Positions 34,801 through 41,767 of a stretch of 64,000 nucleotides of DNA are shown here, one piece after another. Positions within the stretch are counted from its first letter, which is position 1. Each line of letters opens with the position of its first letter. A model generated the notes under the pieces. The model was given only the letters and a program-made list of their open reading frames with translations, searched no databases and had not been told where the DNA came from. Source of the stretch: Bacillota bacterium (GTDB lineage Bacteria; Bacillota; Clostridia; Christensenellales; Aristaeellaceae); NCBI GenBank assembly GCA_023416585.1, contig JAEZHM010000089.1, positions 62,001-126,000 on the forward strand. The letters are read 5' to 3'. The translations under genes were made by a program, and so were the position numbers.

Positions 34801-36127
34801 GGGCGCCATCAGGATACGCCTAAGATCCCTTGCTGCCGCTATGGAATCACGGAAAACCGGCTTATCGCGCGAAGCCTCTTTGCCTGTATTGGAAGCTCAG
34901 CCTATATTCACCAAAGAGATGCGCAGCAGGTATACCATACTTGCCCCCCAGATGGCGCCGATCCATTTTGATCTGATCCAGGAGGCACTAAAGTCGGAGG
35001 GGTATCAAATGGCGGTGCTGCCCGCTGCGGGAAAGGCGGATATAGAGGAAGGCCTGAAATACGTAAACAACGATTCCTGCTACCCTTCCATCATCATCAT
35101 TGGCCAGATCCTTAGGACACTGCAAACCGGAGCTTATGACAAAGACCGCACCGCCATTTTAATGAGCCAGACTTCCGGGCCATGCAGGTACAGCAACTAT
35201 GTGCCGCTCATAAAAAAAGCGCTCAAGGCTGCCGGGTTTGGGCAGATACCGGTCATTGCGCTGAATATGGCGGATCTTAAAAGAAATCCCGGCTTCAGGG
35301 TCACCGTATCCGTTGCCCGGAAGGTAACCATGGCCATCGTGTACGGCGACCTGCTTATGAAAGTTCTGCTGAAGGTGCGCCCCTATGAAATGATTCCAGG
35401 AACAGCCAACAGCCTTTTCTTAAAGTGGATGGAAAGGTGCAAACGCCTTCTGCGCTCTTGTGATCACACTGCATTCCGGGAAAGCCTGCGGATGATTGTA
35501 GCGGATTTTGATTTGGTTTTAGTCCATGAGCAAAAAAAGCCCAGGGTGGGCCTGGTCGGCGAGATTTTTGTAAAATATCATCCAACAGCCAATAACAACA
35601 TGGTGGCCTTTATGGAAGAATCCGGCGCCGAAATGGTCATACCGGGGCTGATGGAGTTTTTCCTGTACTGCGCCTACGGAGGGGAATCCAATTTCCGGTA
35701 TCTTTCCGGCAGCCGGGTAAAACGGGCCATGGGCGGCTTATTCATCAAGTACATTGAGCACTACCATAACGACATGAGGTTGGCGCTTGGCGGCAGCGAA
35801 AGGTTCAAAATTCCCGCATCCATTGATGAGTTGGCTAAAAAGACCGAATCCCTCCTTTCCCCTTGTAACCGTTCCGGGGAAGGCTGGATGCTTACCGCGG
35901 AAATGGTGGATCTGATCGAAGAAGGGGCAAACAACATCATCTGCATGCAGCCTTTTGCCTGCCTTCCCAATCACATTGCCGGCAAAGGGATGATCAAAGC
36001 GCTGAAGGAACGTTATCCTGACACTAATGTTGTGACGGTGGATTATGACCCGGGATCCAGCGAGGTCAACCAAATTAATCGGGTCACGCTGATGCTGGAA
36101 AAAGCAAAAGAAAGAATGGGGATATAG
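31865..36127 (+). CDS. Giant 2-hydroxyacyl-CoA dehydratase activase-type protein with two ASKHA domains
   Basis: A 1420-residue cytosolic protein. Residues ~14-270 and ~331-600 are two tandem BcrA/BadF/HgdC ATPase domains, each with an LGIDVGSTT phosphate loop. Cysteine motifs are NGICAGGTGAFIDQMA in the first and LNEACSSGCGSFIE in the second. Near 680-880 follows a DUF2229 region (GVIGIPRVLNMYENYPFWF, SDTACYPAKLVHGHI). The C-terminal 450 residues resemble the HgdA/HgdB-like CoA-dehydratase subunit fold (NNDSCYPSIIIIGQIL, QTSGPCRYSNYV). Activases of this family reduce a 4Fe-4S enzyme with ATP; the long fused form is widespread in Clostridia but its substrate is unknown. GGGGAGG lies 20 bases before the ATG, which is far, so the start is uncertain. 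It is monocistronic. Confidence 0.85.
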   Translation: MKNNNACDNNIIRLGIDVGSTTIKLAFLDSYDTLLDFRYCRHYADLLTTLQKLLYELYDRFGNTPMIAAVTGSGGLSISKRLILPFVQEVIAGGKAIQRYNPDVKTIIELGGEDAKLTFLENGADQRMNGICAGGTGAFIDQMAALLKTDAAGLNALAQSAATIYPIAARCGVFAKTDIQALLNDGARKEDMAASIFQAVVHQLIGGLACGRKIQGKVAFLGGPLHFLPQLRLRFQKTLGLSDDEMIVPDNAEVYMAIGAALCVKKQESAHSDDKTISFDQLLEKIKSTQNVQGQAARLVPLFESKDDYRRFRERHDLHRVKRNPLTTHQGKCFLGLDVGSTTCKAALIDEEGALLFSYYGHNDGSPLQSSVTMLREVYARLPAQAEIAYAAVTGYGENLIKAAFSCDLGEVETVAHLNASECFLKGVELILDIGGQDMKCIKVQNGMINSVLLNEACSSGCGSFIETFAKSLDMTIEDFVLKGINASSPVDLGSRCTVFMNSRIKQAQKEGTPVEDISAGLCYSVVKNALYKVMKVKHPSELGDRIMVQGGTFLNDAVLRSLELILGKEVVRPDIAGYMGAFGSALLAKRAWKTGMKSTLISASQLDSFSVETKTTRCLKCMNRCLLTVNAFHDGRKYITGNRCEKGAGMENPNPIPNLFEYKYKRLFEYQPLALTKAPRGVIGIPRVLNMYENYPFWFTFFTALGFRVVLSPHSSRKLYESGIDTVSSDTACYPAKLVHGHILALVKQNIKHIFYPCIPKEHAEVKNADNHYNCPMVISYPEVIRTNMDVLRDNGVRFHQPFLPYDVKDGLAQRLFEEFRDFGLTPREVSHAIDLAFAEDQRFKEDIREKGAEILHWLKETGNLGLVLSGRPYHLDPEVNHGIPNVLTALGMAVLTEDSVAHLGHVERPLRVRDQWMYHSRLYEAADFVSRQENLELVQLNSFGCGPDSIASDQAQEILERQNKTYTMIKIDEACNLGAIRIRLRSLAAAMESRKTGLSREASLPVLEAQPIFTKEMRSRYTILAPQMAPIHFDLIQEALKSEGYQMAVLPAAGKADIEEGLKYVNNDSCYPSIIIIGQILRTLQTGAYDKDRTAILMSQTSGPCRYSNYVPLIKKALKAAGFGQIPVIALNMADLKRNPGFRVTVSVARKVTMAIVYGDLLMKVLLKVRPYEMIPGTANSLFLKWMERCKRLLRSCDHTAFRESLRMIVADFDLVLVHEQKKPRVGLVGEIFVKYHPTANNNMVAFMEESGAEMVIPGLMEFFLYCAYGGESNFRYLSGSRVKRAMGGLFIKYIEHYHNDMRLALGGSERFKIPASIDELAKKTESLLSPCNRSGEGWMLTAEMVDLIEEGANNIICMQPFACLPNHIAGKGMIKALKERYPDTNVVTVDYDPGSSEVNQINRVTLMLEKAKERMGI

Positions 36128-36203
36128 GGAAGGCCGTTAAATCGTATGCCCGGATGCAGTCCATCCCAATCTCCATCATGCCCTCTATATTCATTTGGTA
36201 ATG

Positions 36204-36357
36204 CCTTCCCCTTGAGTAAGCACTGATTAATTCGGACATATGTCATTCTGAGCGCAGCGAAGAATCTTGAACCCCATACCGTATAAAGATTCTTCAGCCC
36301 TTTGCTCCCTCAGGATGACACTCTGGCGCTTTACTCAGCGCTTACTCCAGGGGAAAG
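36204..36357. mobile_element. MITE-like element with nested inverted repeats
   Basis: Outer arms CCTTCCCCTTGAGTAAGCACTG (36204-36225, shown in two parts CCTTCCCCTTG and AGTAAGCACTG) and 36336-36357 pair with three mismatches over 22 bases. Inside, TGTCATTCTGAG (36241-36252) pairs with CTCAGGATGACA (36309-36320), and GAAGAATCTT (36259-36268) pairs exactly with AAGATTCTTC (36286-36295). The whole 154-base unit folds into one long hairpin and has no coding capacity. The inner sequence resembles a short repeat seen between genes in many Bacillota. Confidence 0.65.
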
Positions 36358-36668
36358 TGACACGCACCGGATGAGGTGTTTTTGGCAGGTTGTCAATACA
36401 GAAGTTGCGGAATGAGGGCATTTGTAAATCGTTAACCTATTACATCCCGGTATGGGCGCGACTATTTGGTAAATCCATTCTTCTTTGCAGAAAAGCCGTA
36501 TAGGTGGAGAAGTCAACTAACTCAATCATGATGTAGGGGCGATTATCAATCGCACGCCTGTACCGCTTCACGTCAGCATCGTTTTTCAGCCCACGCCGCT
36601 CTAAAAAACGTATCTATACGTCCAGTCAATCCACACATAAAGCCGGTGAAAAAGCACTGCGATTAAGG
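36358..36668. other. Non-coding stretch with a REP half-copy and start of a duplicated promoter segment
   Basis: No gene is visible. GTAGGGGCGATTATCAATCGC (36533-36553, written as GTAGGGGCGAT then TATCAATCGC) is a half-copy of the REP-like palindrome found complete at 43419. It is preceded in both places by GAGAAGTCAAC. From 36634 the sequence matches the region before the Imm5-like gene. Confidence 0.5.
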
Positions 36669-36690
36669 TATAATAACGATAAGCAGGAAT
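36634..36690 (+). promoter_or_regulatory. Promoter segment duplicated at 40979-41052
   Basis: The stretch carries TTAAGGTATAATAACGATA with a consensus -10 TATAAT at 36669-36674. About 50 of its bases recur with few changes before the Imm5-like gene at 41104. The -35 region (GTGAAA) is poor. It lies just before the repair cassette and probably drives it. Confidence 0.55.
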
Positions 36691-36707
36691 TAGGTGAGGT
36701 GATAGTA

Positions 36708-36932
36708 TTGTCAAAGCAAATAAGCAAAGAGGAAAGTAAATCACTTTCTAGGCTGTATGCTGATATTGCCCGAGCTTATTTGAAAAGCAAAAAGGTATAC
36801 AGATTTCATATGAAAAAAGTCGAGAACATGGATGACGAAGAAGTGATCCAAAAATGTCATTTTTGGTACGAAAACAACAGGCTCGTGACTGATTACAAAG
36901 AATTTGAAAGCAAAATGCTTTCAGAACACTAA
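36708..36932 (+). CDS. Small protein of unknown function at head of the repair cassette
   Basis: A 74-residue, highly charged and helical protein (SKQISKEESKSLSRLYADI ... MDDEEVIQKCHFWYENNRLV). TTG 36708 is the likely start, six bases after GAGGTG; a GTG at 36699 lies inside that site. No domain is recognised and there is no membrane segment. It precedes the Y-family polymerase gene by 52 bases on the same strand and is probably co-transcribed, so a role in regulating or recruiting the polymerase is possible but only by position. Confidence 0.55.
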   Translation: MSKQISKEESKSLSRLYADIARAYLKSKKVYRFHMKKVENMDDEEVIQKCHFWYENNRLVTDYKEFESKMLSEH

Positions 36933-36984
36933 ATTCCAATTTGCCGGGCAGAAGGTTTTTTAAGGAGGTGGCCAGGGAATAAGC

Positions 36985-38508
36985 ATGAAGAACAGAGCCT
37001 ACATTGCTATCGATTTAAAGTCCTTCTATGCTTCGGTCGAGTGTATGGAGCGTGGGCTTGATCCGCTGACCACCAACCTTGTTGTCGCTGATGCAAGCCG
37101 CACCGATAAAACCATCTGCCTCGCCGTCTCTCCCTCCCTCAAAGCATACGGCATTCCCGGTAGGGCAAGGCTGTTTGAGGTCGTGCAGAAGGTCAAGGAA
37201 GCAAATGCAGCACGGCTGTGCAAAGCACCTGGGCGTGCCTTTTCCTGTGCGTCCTTCAGCAATACTGAAATAAAATCCTCACTGAGTCTTCAGTTGGACT
37301 ATATTGTTGCTCCGCCAAGAATGGCGCTTTATATAGAGTACAGTACGCGGATTTACAATATTTACTTAAAGTACATTGCGCCCGAAGATATTCATGTCTA
37401 CTCTATTGACGAGGTATTCATTGATGCCACCAATTATCTGAGCACCTACAATTTTTCAGCCTGTGAGCTTGCCACGGAAATGATTCTGGATGTGTTCAAA
37501 ACAATCGGCATTACAGCAACAGCGGGAATCGGCACAAACCTGTACCTTTGCAAGATCGCCATGGACATTCAGGCAAAACACATTCCGGCTGACAATAACG
37601 GCATACGGATCGCGGAGCTTAATGAAATGAGCTATCGCCGCTCGCTGTGGTCACACCGGCCTCTGACAGACTTTTGGCGCGTTGGTAAGGGATATGCCAG
37701 GAAGCTTGAGGAACATGGTCTTTTTACAATGGGAGATATTGCAAGATGCTCTCTTGGAAGCCCTGCCGATTGCCATAACGAGGATTTGCTGTACAAGCTG
37801 TTCGGCATCAACGCAGAGCTGCTGATCGACCATGCATGGGGGTGGGAGCCATGCACAATGGCCGATATTAAAGCGTATAAGCCAAGCACAAACAGTATTG
37901 GATCCGGGCAGGTGCTGCACTGCGCCTATACTTTTGACAAAGCGAAGCTGATCTTGCGGGAAATGACCGATCTGATGGTACTTGATCTGGTGGATAAAAG
38001 GCTTGTGACCGACCAGCTTGTTTTGACGGTTGGATATGATATTGAAAGTCTAATAAACCCGATGATAAAGAAAGCCTATCACGGGGAGATCACCACTGAC
38101 CAATACGGTCGCGACGTTCCGAAATCCGCGCACGGTTCGATAAATCTTGGCAGGCAGACCTCCTCTACAAAGATCATTCTGGATGCCGTCACAGAGCTGT
38201 TTGAGCGAATCGTTGACAAAAATCTCCTGATCAGAAGGGTCAACATCACGGCGAATCATGTTGTGGATGAGACAGCCGTTCAAAAGGCGGAAAGCTTTGA
38301 ACAGCTTGATCTCTTTACGGATTACGCGGCTGCGCAGGTGAAAAAAGAGGCTGAGGAAGCTGGGCTTGCACGGGAAAAAAAGATGCAGAAAGCAATGCTG
38401 GAAATAAAAAAGAAACACGGCAAAAACGCAATTTTGAAGGGTATGAATCTGGAGGAGGGCGCTACCACAGTAGAGAGGAACAAGCAGATTGGAGGACACA
38501 AGGCATGA
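36985..38508 (+). CDS. Y-family DNA polymerase (UmuC/UvrX type)
   Basis: A 507-residue translesion polymerase. The palm motif IAIDLKSFYASVECMERG lies at residues ~7-25, and the catalytic HVYSIDEVFIDAT at ~133-146 carries the paired Asp and Glu. A helix-hairpin-helix thumb region (FWRVGKGYARKLEEHGLFTM) and a little-finger domain follow, ending in a basic coiled tail (KKEAEEAGLAREKKMQKAML). Proteins with this layout and a following YolD gene belong to the Bacillota UvrX group, active in damage bypass. A strong AAGGAGGTGG lies unusually far (about 16 bases) from the ATG. The last four bases overlap the YolD-like gene. Confidence 0.92.
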   Translation: MKNRAYIAIDLKSFYASVECMERGLDPLTTNLVVADASRTDKTICLAVSPSLKAYGIPGRARLFEVVQKVKEANAARLCKAPGRAFSCASFSNTEIKSSLSLQLDYIVAPPRMALYIEYSTRIYNIYLKYIAPEDIHVYSIDEVFIDATNYLSTYNFSACELATEMILDVFKTIGITATAGIGTNLYLCKIAMDIQAKHIPADNNGIRIAELNEMSYRRSLWSHRPLTDFWRVGKGYARKLEEHGLFTMGDIARCSLGSPADCHNEDLLYKLFGINAELLIDHAWGWEPCTMADIKAYKPSTNSIGSGQVLHCAYTFDKAKLILREMTDLMVLDLVDKRLVTDQLVLTVGYDIESLINPMIKKAYHGEITTDQYGRDVPKSAHGSINLGRQTSSTKIILDAVTELFERIVDKNLLIRRVNITANHVVDETAVQKAESFEQLDLFTDYAAAQVKKEAEEAGLAREKKMQKAMLEIKKKHGKNAILKGMNLEEGATTVERNKQIGGHKA

Positions 38509-38933
38509 CGGGGGCATATGACGACATCATCCATCTGCCGCACCATGTCTCTGCGACACGCCAACCTATGACAGCAATTGACCGGGCAGCTCAGTTTTCC
38601 CCATTCGCCGCGCTGACCGGCTATGATGCTTCCCTCAAAGAAACCGCAAGGCTGACGGACGAGAGGGTAGAATTGGACAAATATATAAAGGACGCGCTGA
38701 ACGATAAGCTGCAAATCATAGCTGATCGGATGAAAGAGCATCCCGAAATCGCAATCACCCACTTTCAGCCGGATGCGAAAAAAAATGGCGGCGCCTATGT
38801 TACTGCTATCAGTACGGTTAAAAAGATTGACGAATATGAACGGGTTATCGTTATGACCGATGACACAGCGATTCCCATGGATGAAATAATCAGCATAGAT
38901 GGGCAGATATTCGAAACTATGTGTGATGGATGA
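38505..38933 (+). CDS. YolD-like protein
   Basis: A 142-residue protein of the YolD family. The family core is seen in YDDIIHLPHHVSATRQPMT, then IDRAAQFSPFAALTGYD, and the C-terminal beta-rich half with MDEIISIDG. YolD proteins are encoded next to UvrX polymerases and are thought to act with them in DNA repair. The ATG overlaps the polymerase stop as ATGA, indicating translational coupling. Domain assignment is sure; molecular function is not established. Confidence 0.88.
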   Translation: MTGAYDDIIHLPHHVSATRQPMTAIDRAAQFSPFAALTGYDASLKETARLTDERVELDKYIKDALNDKLQIIADRMKEHPEIAITHFQPDAKKNGGAYVTAISTVKKIDEYERVIVMTDDTAIPMDEIISIDGQIFETMCDG

Positions 38934-39044
38934 ATAACGATAAATGAGAATTTGAAGTACCGATTGTATTTATTTCGGAAGGTGAAAAGTATTAAGTCGC
39001 AAAGATAAAAGTCCATATAGCGAATCCAATAGTAAGGATCTAAT

Positions 39045-39545
39045 ATGAGTTTACATGGTATTGCAATCTTTACCCTGCGGGCGGCTGGATTTGCGGCGAT
39101 TGCCTGCGGTATATACGCTCTGATCAATAGATTACGCGGCAGGACACTATCTGTTGGGCGGCTGCTTTCCGTGTTCTACATCGCTTCGCTGATCGAGATT
39201 ACCGTACTGCGCGGTGGAATAGCGTGGAACGGTCTCTTTGACGCCGAGCATCTTAAGGTGCAGTGGATTCCCTTTAAGACGACGCTGGACGAACTCAAAA
39301 GCGGTACGTGGCCATTCATATATCATGTAGGCGGAAATCTCGCGTGGTTTATTCCGCTGGGATGGATCATGCGAAGGAAATCCTCCTGGGCAGCATTGCT
39401 TGCCGGAATTCTATTTTCCGTCACGATTGAATGCCTGCAATGGGTATTTATAACCGGTATAACAGACGTAGACGACATGATATTCAATACCTGCGGTTCC
39501 TTGATTGGTTACTTGCTGTCAAGGAGAATTCAAAGGCAAGGGTAA
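39045..39545 (+). CDS. VanZ family membrane protein
   Basis: A 166-residue protein with four to five membrane helices (IFTLRAAGFAAIACGIYALI, VFYIASLIEITVL, FIYHVGGNLAWFIPLGWIM, LLAGILFSVTIECLQWVFI). It carries the VanZ family signature GNLAWFIPLGW ... ECLQWVFITGITDVDDMIFNTCG, followed by a short tail. VanZ members can confer low-level teicoplanin resistance, but most are of unknown function. AAGGAT lies a few bases before the ATG. It is a lone gene between the repair cassette and the repeat array. Confidence 0.88.
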   Translation: MSLHGIAIFTLRAAGFAAIACGIYALINRLRGRTLSVGRLLSVFYIASLIEITVLRGGIAWNGLFDAEHLKVQWIPFKTTLDELKSGTWPFIYHVGGNLAWFIPLGWIMRRKSSWAALLAGILFSVTIECLQWVFITGITDVDDMIFNTCGSLIGYLLSRRIQRQG

Positions 39546-39620
39546 ATCGAACAGGCAAGAATACATAAGAATTGATGACGATAAAACAAACGATAATTTC
39601 CAATTTGTCGTGTTTGGTCC

Positions 39621-39881
39621 GTAGGGGACAATGCCCTCATCGCCCCGTCGGTTCTTTAGAGTGAAATTGGGATAATCACCTAGAAGTACATCAACAATAT
39701 CGATATAGAACACGAGAATGCACACGTTGATAAATATGTCATCATGTCCAAACACATCCATATGATCATTGCATTGAAAAACGGGGCGATGTGGGCATCG
39801 CCCCCTACGGATGAGATGGCGGTCGTATCTCCCCCTACAGATGGGATGGCGGTCGCTCGCAAGCGGGATATTACTTTGTGA
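39621..39881 (+). pseudogene. RAYT fragment A
   Basis: The frame reads VGDNALIAPSVL, stop, SEIGIIT, stop, then KYINNIDIEHENAHVDKYVI and MSKHIHMIIALKNGAMWASPP. Two in-frame TAG codons break it. The HIH of the single-stranded-DNA transposase (Y1, HUH) motif is retained. The N-terminal part and the tyrosine-bearing half are missing. TAG positions are shared with copy D. Confidence 0.75.
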
Positions 39882-40182
39882 CAATATGCTCCTTCATCGG
39901 TGCAAAACGCTGAGGCGTATCGTAGGGGGCGATGCCCACATCGCCCCGTCGGTTATCTTGAATGAAGTTAGGATGTTCGCAAAGAAGTACATCAACAAAA
40001 TCAATAAAAAACATGAGAATGCACACGTTGATAAATATGCCATCATGCTGGGTCACGTCCATATGATCTATGCATTGAAAAACAGGGCGATGTGGGCATC
40101 GCCCCCTACGGATGAGATGGCGGTCGTATCGCCCCCTACAGATGGGATGGCGGTCGCTCGCAGGCGGGATATTCCTTTGTGA
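39857..40182 (+). pseudogene. RAYT fragment B
   Basis: It starts SQAGYYFVTICS, the RAYT N-terminal signature (usually YSQAGYYFVTICT). A one-base deletion follows, after which the frame resumes as IVGGDAHIAPSVILNEVRMF, AKKYINKINKKHENAHVDKY, AIMLGHVHMIYALKN. The HVH motif is intact. It ends at a stop within the next unit, without the catalytic tyrosine region. Confidence 0.75.
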
Positions 40183-40454
40183 CAATATGCACCCTTCATC
40201 GGTGCAAAACGCTGAGGCGCATCGTAGGGGGCGATGCCCACATCGCCCCGTCGGTCCTTTTGAGTGAAGTTGGGATGATCGCCGAGAAGTACATCAACAA
40301 TATCTATATTAAACATGAGAATGCGAACGTTGACAAATATGTCATCATGTCCAATCATATATATATGATCATTGCATTGAAAAACGGGGCGATGTGGGCA
40401 TCACCCCCTACGGATGGGATGGCGATCGCTCGCAGGTGGGATATTCCTTTGTGA
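40158..40454 (+). pseudogene. RAYT fragment C, uninterrupted frame
   Basis: The best-preserved copy: 98 codons from SQAGYSFVTICTLHRCKTLR through IVGGDAHIAPSVLLSEVGMI, AEKYINNIYIKHENANVDKY and VIMSNHIYMIIALKNGAMWA to a stop. The second His of the HUH motif is Tyr (HIY), so it cannot be catalytic. No ribosome-binding site precedes it. The C-terminal half of a normal RAYT is absent. Confidence 0.75.
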
Positions 40455-40690
40455 CAATATGCACCCTTCATCGGTGCAAAACGTTGAGGCGCATCGTAGG
40501 GGGCGATGCCCACATCGCCCCGTCGGTTCTTTAGAGTGAAATTGGGAGAATCACCGTGAAGTACATCAACAATATCGATATAGAACACGAGAATGCACAC
40601 GCGGATAAATTTTCATCATACCAAATCACATCCATATGATCATTGCATTGAAAAACGGGGCGATGTGGGCATCGCCCCCTACGGATGAGA
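40430..40690 (+). pseudogene. RAYT fragment D
   Basis: It begins SQVGYSFVTICTLHRCKTLR and IVGGDAHIAPSVL, then a TAG at the same place as in copy A. KYINNIDIEHENAHADK follows, then a frameshift that destroys the HUH region. The closeness of A and D, against B and C, suggests that units were copied or recombined inside the array. Confidence 0.7.
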
Positions 40691-40699
40691 TGAGGCCGC

Positions 40700-40800
40700 T
40701 CGCAGGTGGGATATTACTTTGTGACAATATACACCCTTCATTGGCGCGAAACGCAGGGACGTTTCGTAGGGGGCGATGCCCACATCGCCCAACGTACCAG
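40700..40800 (+). pseudogene. RAYT fragment E, N-terminal stub
   Basis: SQVGYYFVTIYTLHWRETQG then RFVGGDAHIAQRTR: only the first ~34 codons of the unit remain before similarity is lost. Confidence 0.6.
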
Positions 40801-40978
40801 ACGTGAAGTTTTATCACAAGCAAGGCGCTGTCCTGTCTGCAATAGATGAATATGCTTATTACAATAAGCCGCAATATTGACATGAAACGCAATGAATATG
40901 TTTTGTAGGTTTATAAGCAAATAGAAGAATAACGCCAAATTAGCATAATGTAAAGTTATCATATCCAAATTTGCAGAG

Positions 40979-41052
40979 CAGTCCAAATCCCAACCAAAGT
41001 ATAAAGCTGGCGAAAAAATGCTGCAATTAAGGTATAATAACGATAGACAGGA
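40979..41052 (+). promoter_or_regulatory. Promoter segment duplicated from 36634-36690
   Basis: ATTAAGGTATAATAACGATA with -10 TATAAT at 41033-41038 lies in about 50 bases that match the segment before the repair cassette. It precedes the Imm5-like gene by 66 bases. Confidence 0.55.
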
Positions 41053-41103
41053 ACTTGTCTGGCAGCATTTATCCACAGGTTACAAAGCAGGGAGGATTTT
41101 ACA

Positions 41104-41709
41104 GTGTTTTCTGATGTTGAAAAGAAATTGAAGAAAAAGAATGCAGTGCTATTTTCCCGCGATAGCGAATGCTTGCAGGGGCTTAAAATGTTAATAGAAC
41201 AGCAGAAGCATCGTACGCTCGTTATGTGGGCGTTGGATTGCGCTAAAGCTCCTCTTGCGCAGTTTGAAGAAAAATATCCATGTGAGTTAAGGCCAAGAAA
41301 GGCATTGGAGCTTTGCGAAGCCTGGTCAAGAGGCAAGATCAAGATGCCCGCTGCGAAACGGGCCATTTTGGATGCCCACGCTGTTGCAAAGGAAATTGAT
41401 GATAGCGTATACGGCGCATTGTGCCATGCAATTGGCCATGCTGGCGCTACCGTGCATGTTGAAACCCATGCTTTAGGGCTTCCCTTCTATGAGTTAACAT
41501 CCTTAGTTCTCAAGTTTGGAAAGGACGGCTATCAGAAGCAAGTACAAGAAAAAATTGATTACTACTGTCAGCGCCTCATCTATTGGCAGGAAAACATAGA
41601 GAAGCTTGATTTGGAATGGGCAGTTTTTTTGTCGGATGACAACCGGCCCAATAAGGAGAAATTGCTGAGTGAAAAAAGGGAACATAAATACTGCGGCAGG
41701 ATAGTCTAG
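41104..41709 (+). CDS. Imm5-like putative immunity protein
   Basis: A 201-residue helical protein. It resembles the Imm5-like putative immunity family through LVMWALDCAKAPLAQFEEKY, RPRKALELCEAWSRGKIKM and the Ala/His-rich ILDAHAVAKE ... LCHAIGHAGATVHVETHALG. Members are predicted to protect against polymorphic toxins, but standalone copies are common. The start is a GTG at 41104, eight bases after GGGAGG. No toxin gene lies nearby. It sits directly after the RAYT/REP array and shares its promoter sequence with the repair cassette, so it belongs to the accessory region. Confidence 0.75.
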   Translation: MFSDVEKKLKKKNAVLFSRDSECLQGLKMLIEQQKHRTLVMWALDCAKAPLAQFEEKYPCELRPRKALELCEAWSRGKIKMPAAKRAILDAHAVAKEIDDSVYGALCHAIGHAGATVHVETHALGLPFYELTSLVLKFGKDGYQKQVQEKIDYYCQRLIYWQENIEKLDLEWAVFLSDDNRPNKEKLLSEKREHKYCGRIV

Positions 41710-41767
41710 GGATAGTCCTGTATAGGTGAGTGCGGGCGTTTGCCGCAGCACCAATGATTTGGCTTAA

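Larger units (their letters stand above)
39620..40800. repeat. Array of RAYT gene fragments and REP palindromes
   Basis: Four and a part tandem units have periods of about 301, 302, 272 and 270 bases. Each unit has a forward REP, CGTAGGGGGCGATGCCCACA (first 20 of 32 bases). Forward REPs lie at 39620-39651, 39921-39952, 40223-40254, 40495-40526 and 40765-40790. Each of the first four units also has an inverted REP, at 39782-39810, 40083-40111, 40385-40413 and 40656-40684. Between the two lies a coding remnant of a REP-associated tyrosine transposase. The REPs are part of the reading frame: the forward copy encodes VGGDAHIAPS and the inverted copy GAMWASPPT. Confidence 0.85.

Noticed and set aside
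36634..36984. LexA box before the repair cassette
   Set aside because: No GAAC-N4-GTTC type palindrome was found in the promoter region.
39620..40800. CRISPR array
   Set aside because: Periods of 270-302 bases and coding content exclude CRISPR; the repeats are REP palindromes and transposase fragments.
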